Source of the DNA: an uncultured Bacteroidales bacterium
Lineage (GTDB): Bacteria; Bacteroidota; Bacteroidia; Bacteroidales; F082
Reading direction: 5' to 3'
Length of the DNA: 64,000 nucleotides
NCBI GenBank assembly: GCA_946408345.1
Contig: CAMJRR010000010.1
Span: 1 to 64,000, forward strand
The position numbers and the translations under genes were made by a program. Under the pieces are notes generated by a model. That model saw only the letters and a list, made by a program, of their open reading frames with translations, had not been told where the DNA came from and did not search any database. Of the stretch, positions 33,791 through 42,902 are shown one piece after another (within the stretch, counting starts at the first letter, position 1; every line of letters starts with the position of its first letter).

Positions 33791-35761
33791 ATGAAAAAGT
33801 TATCTCTACTATTCCTAGCTTTCTTTTCGCTGTCGTTGGGTATTAATGCCCAACAACCGGCGACTCGGGCTTTCATCGACGAAGAGGGCGTAATCCGTAC
33901 CGAAACCATACAGACACAGCTGCCTCCAGCGGCCCGCGATGGTCTGACGCCCATGCCCGGCTTTCCTTTAACCTTTGCCTCCAACACCACCTACAAACCC
34001 ATGCGAGGCTTGGCTTTAGCAGACCTCAATAACGATGGCGCCGACGAAATCATCCTCTGCCACAACGAGGAAATCAACGTCATCGACGGGCAAGGCAACG
34101 TGCTTTGGACACAAGCCTTAGTCGGTGGCATGGCCCAATATCCTGCTGCCGTGGGCGATATCAACAAAGACGGCATTCTCGAAATTGTGGTCCTCACGGC
34201 CTACGGCAATGCCCGTGGCGGCTTCAACGTCTTCGATGCCAACGGCAACGTCCTGTTTTCGACAGTCACCAACAACAACCCGCTCATCTGCTCTCCCGTT
34301 TTGGCCGACCTCAACAACGACAGTGAGTTGGAAATCATCTTCTGCGGTCGTGGCAAAGCCTCGGCCAACATCTCTGCTGGCATCCATGTGTGGAACCTCC
34401 AAGGCGAGGAGATGGAAGGCTTTCCCTTCGAACTACCTTCTACACCTGCTTTCACTCCCACTTTGGCCGACATCGACAACGACGGTTCCCTTGAAATCTT
34501 CGCCTCCACAACCTCTGCTTTGTATTGCATCAGCCACACGGGCGAACTGCTCTATACGGTGGAAAGCAATGAGGCCTACAAATATTCTTACCAATCACCG
34601 CTCATTATTGATTTCGAAGGCGATGGCAACTGGAGTCTCGTTGGAGCCTGCCACGGCGACAACCCAAACCATTACGTACGCGATGCCCGCACGGGCGAAT
34701 ACCGTACAGGATGGCCCAAACCCGTCTCGTATTGGACCTACTCAGCCCCGACTGTGGCCAAAAACGGTGACCAATACGCCATCTTCATGGGCGTCTCTGG
34801 CGAAGGCAACGTGTTCTACCAATATGACATCGACGGCAATGTGGCCCCTGGCTTCCCGCTCAATCTGACCTCTGGCGTTGAAGGCTTTGTCTCTGTGGCC
34901 GACATCGACGGCGACGGCGAGAACGAAATCATCACCGACTTCAATCTGATGGACGGAAACGAAGGCTACATCCGCGCTTGGGAGATGGATGGTACGGAAA
35001 TCACCGAAGGCTTCCCTCTCCGCCCACAAGGTCTCTCCTATATGAATGGTGCCAACTTTGGTGACATTGACGGTGACGGCATGTTGGAAATCGTCACCTT
35101 GACCTATGTACAGAACTTCTCACCCGATGACCCAGTCTATGTCACTGCCTACGCCTTGAACCAACCTGTCGAAAACTTGGTCTACGGCACCTACAAAGGC
35201 AGCAACGACCGCATGGGCTGGATTCGTGAAGAAGAAGTGGTGGTTAGTTGCAATCCCGTGACCAACCTGATGGCTGAAACGGGTGGTGACGTATCCCAAG
35301 TGTATCTGCATTGGAGCGAACCCGAACCTGGCTCAACGGGCAACCTGTTAGGCTACCTCATCCAGAAAAATGGCGAGCTTCTGCAAGAATTCTTGGAAAC
35401 GCCGGAATATATGGATTTCGAAGTTGAGTTCTTCCAAACCTACGAATACGTCGTCATCGCTGTTTTCGACGACAACTGTGAGTCGGCTTGTGCCCCCTTC
35501 TCGGTAGAGGTGATTCCTGATGCCGTTCCAGAATACAGCAAGGAAGCCAAGGTCTATCCGAATCCTGCCAAGGACATGCTTCAGGTCGAAGGTGCTGGAC
35601 TCGCTCAGGTTGAGGTGTTCAACATCATGGGCCAAAGTGTGTTGCGCGTCGGTGAAAACTTTGAGGCTATCGACATCAGCCGCCTGCAAAATGGAATCTA
35701 TTTCGTGCGTATCAAAACCAATGATGGAGAAAAGACCGTGAAACTGGTTATTGAGAAATAA
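33791..35761 (+). CDS. FG-GAP/VCBS-repeat surface protein with T9SS sorting domain
   Basis: A 656-residue exported protein. Signal peptide at residues 1-20 (LSLLFLAFFSLSLGINAQ). At least six FG-GAP/VCBS-like blades with calcium-binding DxNxDG loops follow: LADLNNDGADEIILCHNEE, VGDINKDGILEIVVL, LADLNNDSELEIIFCGRG, LADIDNDGSLEIFAST, VADIDGDGENEIITD and FGDIDGDGMLEIVTL. Together they are predicted to form a beta-propeller. A fibronectin-like domain follows (about residues 490-580). The C-terminus has KVYPNPAKDMLQVEG ... GIYFVRIKTNDGEKTVKLVI, a type A T9SS sorting domain. No catalytic residues were seen; a binding or structural role is inferred. hemW starts one base after the stop. Confidence 0.88.
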   Translation: MKKLSLLFLAFFSLSLGINAQQPATRAFIDEEGVIRTETIQTQLPPAARDGLTPMPGFPLTFASNTTYKPMRGLALADLNNDGADEIILCHNEEINVIDGQGNVLWTQALVGGMAQYPAAVGDINKDGILEIVVLTAYGNARGGFNVFDANGNVLFSTVTNNNPLICSPVLADLNNDSELEIIFCGRGKASANISAGIHVWNLQGEEMEGFPFELPSTPAFTPTLADIDNDGSLEIFASTTSALYCISHTGELLYTVESNEAYKYSYQSPLIIDFEGDGNWSLVGACHGDNPNHYVRDARTGEYRTGWPKPVSYWTYSAPTVAKNGDQYAIFMGVSGEGNVFYQYDIDGNVAPGFPLNLTSGVEGFVSVADIDGDGENEIITDFNLMDGNEGYIRAWEMDGTEITEGFPLRPQGLSYMNGANFGDIDGDGMLEIVTLTYVQNFSPDDPVYVTAYALNQPVENLVYGTYKGSNDRMGWIREEEVVVSCNPVTNLMAETGGDVSQVYLHWSEPEPGSTGNLLGYLIQKNGELLQEFLETPEYMDFEVEFFQTYEYVVIAVFDDNCESACAPFSVEVIPDAVPEYSKEAKVYPNPAKDMLQVEGAGLAQVEVFNIMGQSVLRVGENFEAIDISRLQNGIYFVRIKTNDGEKTVKLVIEK

Positions 35762-35762
35762 G

Positions 35763-36986
35763 ATGGCTGGCATCTACATCCATATTCCTTTCTGCAACTC
35801 GAAATGCGCCTATTGCGGGTTCTATTCGCTGCCTTCCTTGAAGCTGAAAGAGCGGTTTTTAGAGGCATTGAAGGCTGAGATTGTAACGCGGAAAGATTAT
35901 TTGCAAGGCGATGCCGTCAATACGATATATTTCGGTGGCGGCACGCCTTCGCTGCTTTCCCTAAAGGAAATCGGCGAGTTGCTTCACCTTATTAATGCGC
36001 ATTATCCTGTCGCGTCTAATGCCGAAATCACCCTTGAGGCCAACCCCGACACGCTGTCGTTGGAATACCTAGAAGGTTTGCACCAACTCGGGGTCAACCG
36101 GCTCAGCATCGGCATCCAGAGCTTTTTCGACAACGACTTGAAGTATCTGAGCCGTCGCCACGACTCGCATCATGCCCAGCAATGCCTTGACTGGGCCAAA
36201 TTGGCTGGCTTCGAGAACATCAGCATCGACCTCATCTATGGCCTCCCCTCCTCCAAAGCCGAGCAATGGAACAAGAATTTGGACATCTTCTTTGCCTATA
36301 GTCTCCCCCACCTCTCGGCCTACGCGCTCACCCTGGAACCTAATGCCATTTTGACCAAACAGATTGAATTAGGAAAAGTACCACCCATTAATGAAGACGA
36401 TGCCCTCCGCGACTATGAAATCCTTTGCCAGCGTGCCGCCGAAAACGGTTATCTGCATTATGAAATTTCCAATTTCTGTAAATCGGGGATGCACTCGAAG
36501 CATAACGCCAGCTATTGGTTCGGGACGCCTTACATAGGCTTCGGGCCTTCTGCGCATTCGTTTGATGGTGGTTCACGGCAATGGAATGTTTCCAGCGTTG
36601 AACGTTATTGCGAGGCTTTCTCTGCCGCATCGCGTCATTGCGAGGAACGAAGCAATCCAGATACGGAAGCTTATGGCCTGGATTGCTTCGTCGTTCCTCC
36701 TCGCAATGACGCAAAGCGTGTCCAAGAACCAGTAATTGAAAAAGAACAACTTTCCCCTGAACAACACTACGACGAATACGTCATGCTGCGCCTGCGCACC
36801 CACTGGGGCATCGACTTGAAATGGATGAAACGCGAGATGGGTGAACGCTTCTCCGCCTATTGCGAGCAACATGCACAGCCTTTGATAGCCGAAGGCCGGC
36901 TTTCACAGACACGTGAATTCCTCTACCTCACAGACGAGCAGATGCTTTTCACCGATGGAGTGACAGAGGAATTGTTTTGGGAATGA
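35763..36986 (+). CDS. hemW: HemW-like radical SAM protein with in-frame palindromic insertion
   Basis: A 407-residue radical SAM protein related to coproporphyrinogen dehydrogenase; HemW proteins are heme-binding and probably act as heme chaperones. The cluster motif CNSKCAYCGF (CxxxCxxC) is near the N-terminus, followed by YFGGGTPSLL, LGVNRLSIGIQSFFDNDLKY and IDLIYGLPSS. The C-terminal HemN_C-like domain is LRTHWGIDLKWMKREM. Residues of about 290-317 (SRHCEERSNPDTEAYGLDCF, VVPPRNDAK) are unlike the family; they are encoded by a palindromic element (36632-36712). Start ATG at 35763 is preferred to an upstream TTG that lies within the preceding gene. Confidence 0.92.
   Translation: MAGIYIHIPFCNSKCAYCGFYSLPSLKLKERFLEALKAEIVTRKDYLQGDAVNTIYFGGGTPSLLSLKEIGELLHLINAHYPVASNAEITLEANPDTLSLEYLEGLHQLGVNRLSIGIQSFFDNDLKYLSRRHDSHHAQQCLDWAKLAGFENISIDLIYGLPSSKAEQWNKNLDIFFAYSLPHLSAYALTLEPNAILTKQIELGKVPPINEDDALRDYEILCQRAAENGYLHYEISNFCKSGMHSKHNASYWFGTPYIGFGPSAHSFDGGSRQWNVSSVERYCEAFSAASRHCEERSNPDTEAYGLDCFVVPPRNDAKRVQEPVIEKEQLSPEQHYDEYVMLRLRTHWGIDLKWMKREMGERFSAYCEQHAQPLIAEGRLSQTREFLYLTDEQMLFTDGVTEELFWE
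36632..36712. repeat. Palindromic element A, copy 1, in frame in hemW
   Basis: Inverted arms GCGTCATTGCGAGGAACGA... (36632-36660) and ...CTCGCAATGACGC (36678-36712), identical but for two 3-base gaps. The length of 81 bases is an exact number of codons, so the hemW frame stays open. A second copy lies at 54652-54753. Confidence 0.88.
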
Positions 36987-37117
36987 ATCTTTTTATTCCA
37001 AAACACAAAACCTATTGATTTCTTTCTTATTTTTGGATTCTCAGAATCTGTCATAAGGCATAGGTTTCCAACCCGTGTCAATTAAACAATTAAACAATCA
37101 ACAATTAAACAATTAAT

Positions 37118-38767
37118 ATGCTTAAATTCAAATCATTAATCCTATCCGCTCTTCTGCTCATCGGCCTGAACACGATGGCACAAGACGAAAACGAACAACG
37201 CGTCGGCGCCAACTGCACCAGCATCATGGTGGGCAAGAAAGCCTCTACCGACGGCTCTGTCATCACCTCCCACACCTGCGACGGCCGCTACCGCACCTGG
37301 ATGCGTTGGGAACCTGCCGCCGATTACAAAATCGCCGACACACCCAAAGGCAAAAAGAAAAAAGGTCAAGATGCCGAAGTCGTTGAAACGCACAAAGTAT
37401 ACAAAGGCACAATGCACACCGAAGACCCCTTCGACAACCGCAACGTGGAACTGGCGGGCGAAATCCCACAAGTGGCACACACCTACGCTTATCTTAACAC
37501 TGCTTATCCTTGCCTCAACGAGAAACAACTGGCCATCGGCGAGACCACTTTCTCTGGTCCTGATACCTTGGTCAACAACAAAGGCATGTTCATGATCGAG
37601 GAATTGGAACGTGTGGCCTTGATGCGCTGCGACAATGCCCGAGACGCCATCCAACTTATCGGTAATCTCGTCAAGGAATACGGTTATGGCGACGGTGGCG
37701 AGTGCATCACTATCGCCGACAAAAACGAAGTGTGGCAAATGGAAATCCTTGGCGAAGGCCCCGACAAAATCGGTGGCGTATGGGCAGCCAAGCGTATCCC
37801 CGACGACGAAGTGGGCGTTTCAGCCAACATTGCCCGTATCGGCAAACTTGAACGCGGAAGCAAGGACTTCTACTGCTCCGACAACTGCGAAGCCGTAGCG
37901 AAGAAATATGGCCTCTGGGATGGCAAGGGCGACTTCATCTTCTGGAAGGCTTTCCGCGCCTCTTACGGCGGTGGCAAAAACTACAGTGACCGCGAGTTTT
38001 TCATCCTTAGCCAGCTGGCACCTTCGTTGAACCTCAACCGCGACATGCCAGAACTACCCTTCTCCGTGAAACCCGATGAGAACGTCGATGTGCGCAAGGT
38101 GATGGAACTTTTCCGTAGCACCTATGAAGGTACCGATATGGACATGACACGCAACGTAAAAATGGTGGCCAAGAAGCGCACCGACGATGGCGTTGTTGAA
38201 GATACCATCATCAGCCCCGTAGCTAACCCCTGGGTGAGCAGTGCAATGATGAACACCATTAATTATTTGGCTCCTGGCACCATCAACTTCCAACGCACCG
38301 TGGCCGTGGCATGGAGCAGTTACCACCACATCATTCAATGCCGCAGCTGGATGCCCGACGAGATTGGCGCTATCTGCTGGATGGCCTGCGACAACCCAGG
38401 ACAAAGCCCTCGCATCCCAATCTTCTCAGGCTCCACTACCCTGCCTGAAGGTTTTGACAAATGCGGTCAACTACGTTACCGCGATGAGGCTTGGATTTGG
38501 CACTACCGCAAGGCCAACAAGCTGGCTACCGTGCAATGGGGTCGCACCAAGCAAACCCTCCTCGGCACTGCCAATCGTTTTGAGCAGAAAGCTTTCGATG
38601 AAATCCCCGCCATTGAAGGCAGAGCCCAAGCCTTGATTGCCGATGGCAAGAAGAAAGAAGCCACCGAACTCCTTAACCAATACACTACCGACTTCGCTGC
38701 TTCAACGCGTCAAGCATGGAAGGAAATGGAAAATAAATTTTGGTATTGGTTTGGCATGGGATTTTAA
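37118..38767 (+). CDS. C69-family dipeptidase, exported
   Basis: A 549-residue peptidase of family C69 (formerly U34), an N-terminal nucleophile hydrolase. Signal peptide at residues 1-22 (LKFKSLILSALLLIGLNTMA). The presumed nucleophile is Cys in RVGANCTSIMVGKKASTDGS, followed by the family block VITSHTCDGRYRTWMRWEP. Further blocks are QLAIGETTFSGPDTLVNNKG, YGDGGECITIADKNEVWQME, VSANIARIG and CRSWMPDEIGAICWMACDNP. It would cleave dipeptides in the periplasm. A lysine-rich insert (KGKKKKGQ) follows the first strands. It stands alone: an AT-rich leader with CAATTAAA-like runs precedes it and a terminator follows. Confidence 0.92.
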   Translation: MLKFKSLILSALLLIGLNTMAQDENEQRVGANCTSIMVGKKASTDGSVITSHTCDGRYRTWMRWEPAADYKIADTPKGKKKKGQDAEVVETHKVYKGTMHTEDPFDNRNVELAGEIPQVAHTYAYLNTAYPCLNEKQLAIGETTFSGPDTLVNNKGMFMIEELERVALMRCDNARDAIQLIGNLVKEYGYGDGGECITIADKNEVWQMEILGEGPDKIGGVWAAKRIPDDEVGVSANIARIGKLERGSKDFYCSDNCEAVAKKYGLWDGKGDFIFWKAFRASYGGGKNYSDREFFILSQLAPSLNLNRDMPELPFSVKPDENVDVRKVMELFRSTYEGTDMDMTRNVKMVAKKRTDDGVVEDTIISPVANPWVSSAMMNTINYLAPGTINFQRTVAVAWSSYHHIIQCRSWMPDEIGAICWMACDNPGQSPRIPIFSGSTTLPEGFDKCGQLRYRDEAWIWHYRKANKLATVQWGRTKQTLLGTANRFEQKAFDEIPAIEGRAQALIADGKKKEATELLNQYTTDFAASTRQAWKEMENKFWYWFGMGF

Positions 38768-38783
38768 TCCTCACAGACAGCAT

Positions 38784-38814
38784 AAAAAAGGAGAGCTCAC
38801 GCTCTCCTTTTTTT
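38784..38814. terminator. Bidirectional terminator between dipeptidase and BACON gene
   Basis: The stem GGAGAG ctcac... with GCTCTCC is flanked by six A and seven T residues, so it works in both directions between convergent genes. It touches the stop of the BACON-protein gene. Confidence 0.88.
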
Positions 38815-40480
38815 ATTGATGCTGGTTCACAGTGATAATCACCAAACTACCCGTTTCTCCGCTCAACTTGATGTGACCTGTTCGAGGTCGAGCACCCATC
38901 ATAGGATCAACTGTGACAGTAAGTATTTTATTGCCAAAACCACTTTGGGGCTCATAATGTATCCAATTCACATCGGCATTCACAGCCCACGATTGGTTCG
39001 AGGTCACCTGGATTTCATAACTGCCACCCTCTGGACGTACGTCAAGTTCGGTCTTGTCGGTTTCCAGAATATTGGGTTTGCCTTCCTGAACCACAATGAT
39101 GTTAGCCATCTCTTGCCCGTTATGAGCGGCAGACACAAAACCAATACGATTGTTAGGATCCGTATTGCTATCCACAGCAATGTCAAACTCAGCATCTCCC
39201 TCGCCTGAACTGGTTATCAGGGTAATCCAGCTGCTCGCTTGCAGTTGCCATGTTGTGTTCGAAGCCAAAGACAACGATTGCAACCCACCCGTATAAACAA
39301 CAAACACAGTATCGGCATCAAATTCAACCATTAGTGGAGTGTCACCAGGAGCTTGGGTGACAAAGAATTCATAATATAGGTTACCTGACTTTATGAAAAA
39401 GACATTCGTCCTTGGCTCAGTTAATATGTTCGGCTGAGCCGTCAAAACGACAGTGGCATTGCCTGTTCCCGATTGCTGCGAAATCGACAACCAGTCACAC
39501 GCCATATCAAACTCCCATCCAGTGTCGCAGTTGATACTGATCTCACGTTCTCCACCTTCTTTTTCAAATTGGAACTCAAGAGGAGAGACTTCAAGAAAGT
39601 GAGGATTGGGCGAAGCTTCCTGACGTATGCCGAGCATAGCTTGAGCACCACCAGCTGTGGTGAATAGCACCGTGGTTTGGCGTTGCTCATAACCAGGATT
39701 CTCGCCTAAAGTCACTCTGATTTCGGCATCACCCTGACCTTCAGTCTGACTCAAGGTAACCCAATCAACTTCCATGGATGCTGTCCATGCATCTTCCGTG
39801 AATACCGCAATAATCTTCGTTTCGCCTGTGCAGACAAATTCAAGATTCTTTGGCATGATCTCAATGCCCATAATTGGGTCAACCGTTTGAACTACATGAA
39901 CCTTATCAGAGGTGAGCGAACTCTCAAAGAACACATCGGCCTCACGCATTTCGATTTTTTCATCTTCAATTGGACTGACAGTCAAAGTAACCGTAGCATC
40001 GTCGAAGCCTTCCATCACCGAACAGGTAATCCATTGCGGAGTGGTAACGGTCCAATCCAAATTTGACGATATTTCAACTGTGAACTCACCACCCGCGCCT
40101 CCACATCGATAATTTTTCGGCGAAACATTGAGATAATACTGAGGCTGTGGGGATTGAGCTCCCTGTGTCAGATTCAAAGTAGCGGTATTGTCCTTGGTAG
40201 TGGCTTTGATTTGTGTGGACCTATCCTCTCCTGTCGTATTTGATTCGACAGTAAGGGTCAATGTGGCATCGCCCTTACCTGACATGGGTGAAACCACAAT
40301 CCATTCTGCTGAGGGGTTGATTGTCCAATCACCGTTTGATTTCAGCACGATCTCAACTGAGCCTCCTTGTGCATCAATCTCCTGGGTGGTAGTATCAAAA
40401 GACACTTCAACAGGTTTACGGCAACCCACAAAGGACATAGCCAAAGCTACGACAAACAATAGGTAATTAATTTTTTTCAT
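38813..40480 (-). CDS. Lipoprotein with six BACON domains
   Basis: A 555-residue lipoprotein: hydrophobic start (YLLFVVALAMSFVGC) with Cys20 as the lipidation site. The whole mature part is six tandem BACON-type immunoglobulin folds of about 85-90 residues. Each has a pattern like GGSVEIVLKSNGDWTINPSA, a conserved W, then an SG.G..T..VT strand (for example MSGKGDATLTLTVESN and SGEGDAEFDIAVDSN). BACON domains often bind carbohydrates, host glycans or mucin, or act as spacers on surface proteins. There is no catalytic module and no SusC/SusD partner nearby. It is convergent with the dipeptidase gene, and the bidirectional terminator overlaps its end. Confidence 0.9.
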   Translation of the reverse strand: MKKINYLLFVVALAMSFVGCRKPVEVSFDTTTQEIDAQGGSVEIVLKSNGDWTINPSAEWIVVSPMSGKGDATLTLTVESNTTGEDRSTQIKATTKDNTATLNLTQGAQSPQPQYYLNVSPKNYRCGGAGGEFTVEISSNLDWTVTTPQWITCSVMEGFDDATVTLTVSPIEDEKIEMREADVFFESSLTSDKVHVVQTVDPIMGIEIMPKNLEFVCTGETKIIAVFTEDAWTASMEVDWVTLSQTEGQGDAEIRVTLGENPGYEQRQTTVLFTTAGGAQAMLGIRQEASPNPHFLEVSPLEFQFEKEGGEREISINCDTGWEFDMACDWLSISQQSGTGNATVVLTAQPNILTEPRTNVFFIKSGNLYYEFFVTQAPGDTPLMVEFDADTVFVVYTGGLQSLSLASNTTWQLQASSWITLITSSGEGDAEFDIAVDSNTDPNNRIGFVSAAHNGQEMANIIVVQEGKPNILETDKTELDVRPEGGSYEIQVTSNQSWAVNADVNWIHYEPQSGFGNKILTVTVDPMMGARPRTGHIKLSGETGSLVIITVNQHQ

Positions 40481-40561
40481 CTGGATAAGAATTAATGATA
40501 TGAAAAATCAAATATGTTTTGGATTATAACGCAAGTATAGTCAGGTTAGTATACCTTATTC

Positions 40562-40597
40562 AAAAAAAGGTGCGTCGAAACAATCCCGACGCACCTT
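40562..40597 (-). terminator. Terminator of the envelope operon
   Basis: An 11-bp perfect stem (AAGGTGCGTCG against CGACGCACCTT) just after the PpiD-like stop. On the minus strand it is followed by a run of seven T residues. Confidence 0.88.
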
Positions 40598-40622
40598 CTT
40601 GTTTTGATGTTCAACAAAACGC

Positions 40623-42746
40623 TTAGAAAATCTCAGTTCTGTTGTCCTTAATCTTAGCTTGATCTCTCAAGGCTTGGTAGACGGCACCACCCAACACTTT
40701 GTTGGTATACTGGCTGGTCTTTTCCCTGATGATGTCGCTATAGTTTTCAGGAGTTTCAGGTTGCGTGAACTTCACGTTCTTGATAATGAAGGCACTGCTG
40801 TTGCCTGCGATGGGACCCAGCTCTTCGCCTTCCTTCATACCAAGGAGTTTACCGACAATGTCAGCTTCCACACCAAAGTTGCTCAACACACGGGATTCGA
40901 TGGCAATATCAGAAACCGTGGTAGATTCAGCGCCCAGCTCTTTGACCATTCTGTCGATATCGTTGCCACAAGCTTTCATCTTCTCGACAGCGATTTCACC
41001 CTTCTTCTTGTTGAGGACTTGATACTTGAATTGGTCAACAACAGCTTCCAATGGAGCATAGCCTTCGTGGACGACACCCGTCAGAGCAGCCACAACCAAC
41101 ATGTTGTCAAGTTCAAAGATCTTTTCTGAGACATCACCTTTCTTGGTCTTCTCATCGAAAGCCCAGCGGACAATCTCACGCGGATTCTCAATACCGGCAA
41201 TCTGATAAGTCGACTTGTTCATTCTCGGCATGGTGCGCTTGGTCAGACCTTGCTCCTCAATAGCCTGGTTGAATTGATCGTAGGTTCTATTCTCGGTAAC
41301 AAACTTGTTGGCTTCAGCATAGATGTTTTGATAGGTCTTTGTGCTTGCTGTAACTTCATGCGTCAGATAAGCCAAACGGGCTTTCGGCTGAGGCTCGGTC
41401 TTGCCCGTAACCTTAACGATGTGGTAACCGAACGGAGTTTCAACCACGCCCAGCGAACCCACAGGGTTGTTGATAACATACTCGTTGAACTGAGGAACCA
41501 TCTGTCCATCAGTAAACCAATCGAGGTCACCACCTTTATCCTTGGTAGCATCGGTATTGTACTCGGCAGCCAGCTCGGCAAACAGTTCGTCGTTGTTCTT
41601 GGCAGCTTTCAGCTGGGCCAGCAATTCGTTGGCCTTGGCTTCAGCTTGTTCCTTAGTAGTGACAGTATCTTGGCTGGCATAAGCACCTTTGTAACCAATC
41701 AAAATATGGCTGGCCTTCAGCGAGTCGGGACGGCTTTGGAGGTCAACAATGCGAACCAAGTTGAAAGCCTCGCCATCTTCATAAGGACCATAGACATAGC
41801 CAACACCATTGCCGTTGTCGAAAACAGCCTTCTCAACCTGCTCAGAAACATCCTTGCGGCCCACCCAAGTGCTGTCGTAACGCTTGTCGGAGTTGGCATT
41901 GACAAAGCTGATCACATTATCGGTATCAACCAGTTCTTGTCTCATGCCCTGGACGAGCTTCATAGCTTCCTGACGGTCTTCTGCCGAAGGTTTAATTTCG
42001 AAGACAACGTATTCAATGTCGCGTCTTTCATCCGTCTCGTAACGGTGCTTGTTCTCTTCATAGAAAGCCTTGTTGTCGGCATCGGTAACGGTCACCGTTG
42101 AATCAGGAATAGTGGTATAACGCAAGGCAACGACATCGGCCGAAGCTTTCATATTCTTTCTCTCATAATATTTCTGAGCCAAAGCGGTAGGAAGGAAATA
42201 GGAAGCCTTCACCAAATTGTTGAACTTGGTCTCCAAACGGTTCTGTTTCAAAGCTTTCTCGAAATCCAACCAGCGATTGTAATAATCAGCTGGAAGCTCG
42301 CTCAAGTTTTGGAGATATTGGGTCACACGCTGGGGATCGAAACCGTTGGCATCGCTGAAGCTCTGCACCACCCATTCATGCGGGTGTTCACCCGTCATCT
42401 GGTCCATAAGTTCCTCAGAGGTAATGCCGATACCTGAAGCATCGTATTCCTTGCCCATAATGTTTTCCTTAATCATCTCTTCCAACGTATTGTTGTAGAT
42501 GCTATAAGTCTCAGCGGAAGAGAGGTTGTTGCTGTTGGATGAAGACCTTCTGCTTTCAAGATTCTTTTCCTTGACCAATTCATAGTCTCTCACAGAAATC
42601 TTCTCGCCATCGACGACGGCCACCGACGGGCCCGTGTTTCTTCCCTGACTTTGGAAAAGGTCTTGTAAGACAAACGCTAACAATGCGATACCGATGATTG
42701 CAATCAACAATCCGGAACGTCTTCTGATTTTTTCAATTGCTGCCAT
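40623..42746 (-). CDS. PpiD/SurA-like periplasmic peptidyl-prolyl isomerase
   Basis: A 707-residue inner-membrane-anchored chaperone. It starts MAAIEKIRRRSGLLIAIIGI, a single signal anchor of the PpiD type. A SurA-N-like helical region follows (EEMIKENIMGKEYDASGIGI). A parvulin (PpiC) domain spans about residues 340-450 (LKASHILIGYKGAYASQDTV, AEYNTDATKDKGGDLDWFTD, GSLGVVETPFGYHIVKVTGK). A second degenerate helical and parvulin-like region precedes the end. It should aid folding of exported and outer-membrane proteins. It is the last gene of the envelope unit, with its own promoter element 55 bases upstream. Confidence 0.92.
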   Translation of the reverse strand: MAAIEKIRRRSGLLIAIIGIALLAFVLQDLFQSQGRNTGPSVAVVDGEKISVRDYELVKEKNLESRRSSSNSNNLSSAETYSIYNNTLEEMIKENIMGKEYDASGIGITSEELMDQMTGEHPHEWVVQSFSDANGFDPQRVTQYLQNLSELPADYYNRWLDFEKALKQNRLETKFNNLVKASYFLPTALAQKYYERKNMKASADVVALRYTTIPDSTVTVTDADNKAFYEENKHRYETDERRDIEYVVFEIKPSAEDRQEAMKLVQGMRQELVDTDNVISFVNANSDKRYDSTWVGRKDVSEQVEKAVFDNGNGVGYVYGPYEDGEAFNLVRIVDLQSRPDSLKASHILIGYKGAYASQDTVTTKEQAEAKANELLAQLKAAKNNDELFAELAAEYNTDATKDKGGDLDWFTDGQMVPQFNEYVINNPVGSLGVVETPFGYHIVKVTGKTEPQPKARLAYLTHEVTASTKTYQNIYAEANKFVTENRTYDQFNQAIEEQGLTKRTMPRMNKSTYQIAGIENPREIVRWAFDEKTKKGDVSEKIFELDNMLVVAALTGVVHEGYAPLEAVVDQFKYQVLNKKKGEIAVEKMKACGNDIDRMVKELGAESTTVSDIAIESRVLSNFGVEADIVGKLLGMKEGEELGPIAGNSSAFIIKNVKFTQPETPENYSDIIREKTSQYTNKVLGGAVYQALRDQAKIKDNRTEIF

Positions 42747-42800
42747 AGTTCTATTTTCTATTTACTATTTTTTAACTATTAAACTTCAAATTTGAGCGTG

Positions 42801-42808
42801 CAAATTTA
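42801..42808 (-). promoter_or_regulatory. TAaaTTTG promoter element of the PpiD-like gene
   Basis: A minus-strand -7 element in the 156-base gap between the CNNM/CBS gene and the PpiD-like gene. It suggests separate or additional transcription of the chaperone. Confidence 0.6.
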
Positions 42809-42902
42809 GTAAAGATTTCAACTCAAAGGGAGAATTGTTTGATTTTTATTTTTCAAAACCCCTGAATTTCGTTTTCAGATTTTCTATAAAACTGAAAAAC
42901 AG

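Noticed and set aside
37040-37117. CAATTAAA-like runs before the dipeptidase gene as a tandem repeat or binding site
   Set aside because: The units are short and irregular, and similar AT-rich CAACAATT leaders precede several genes here (for example 9061 and 10390).
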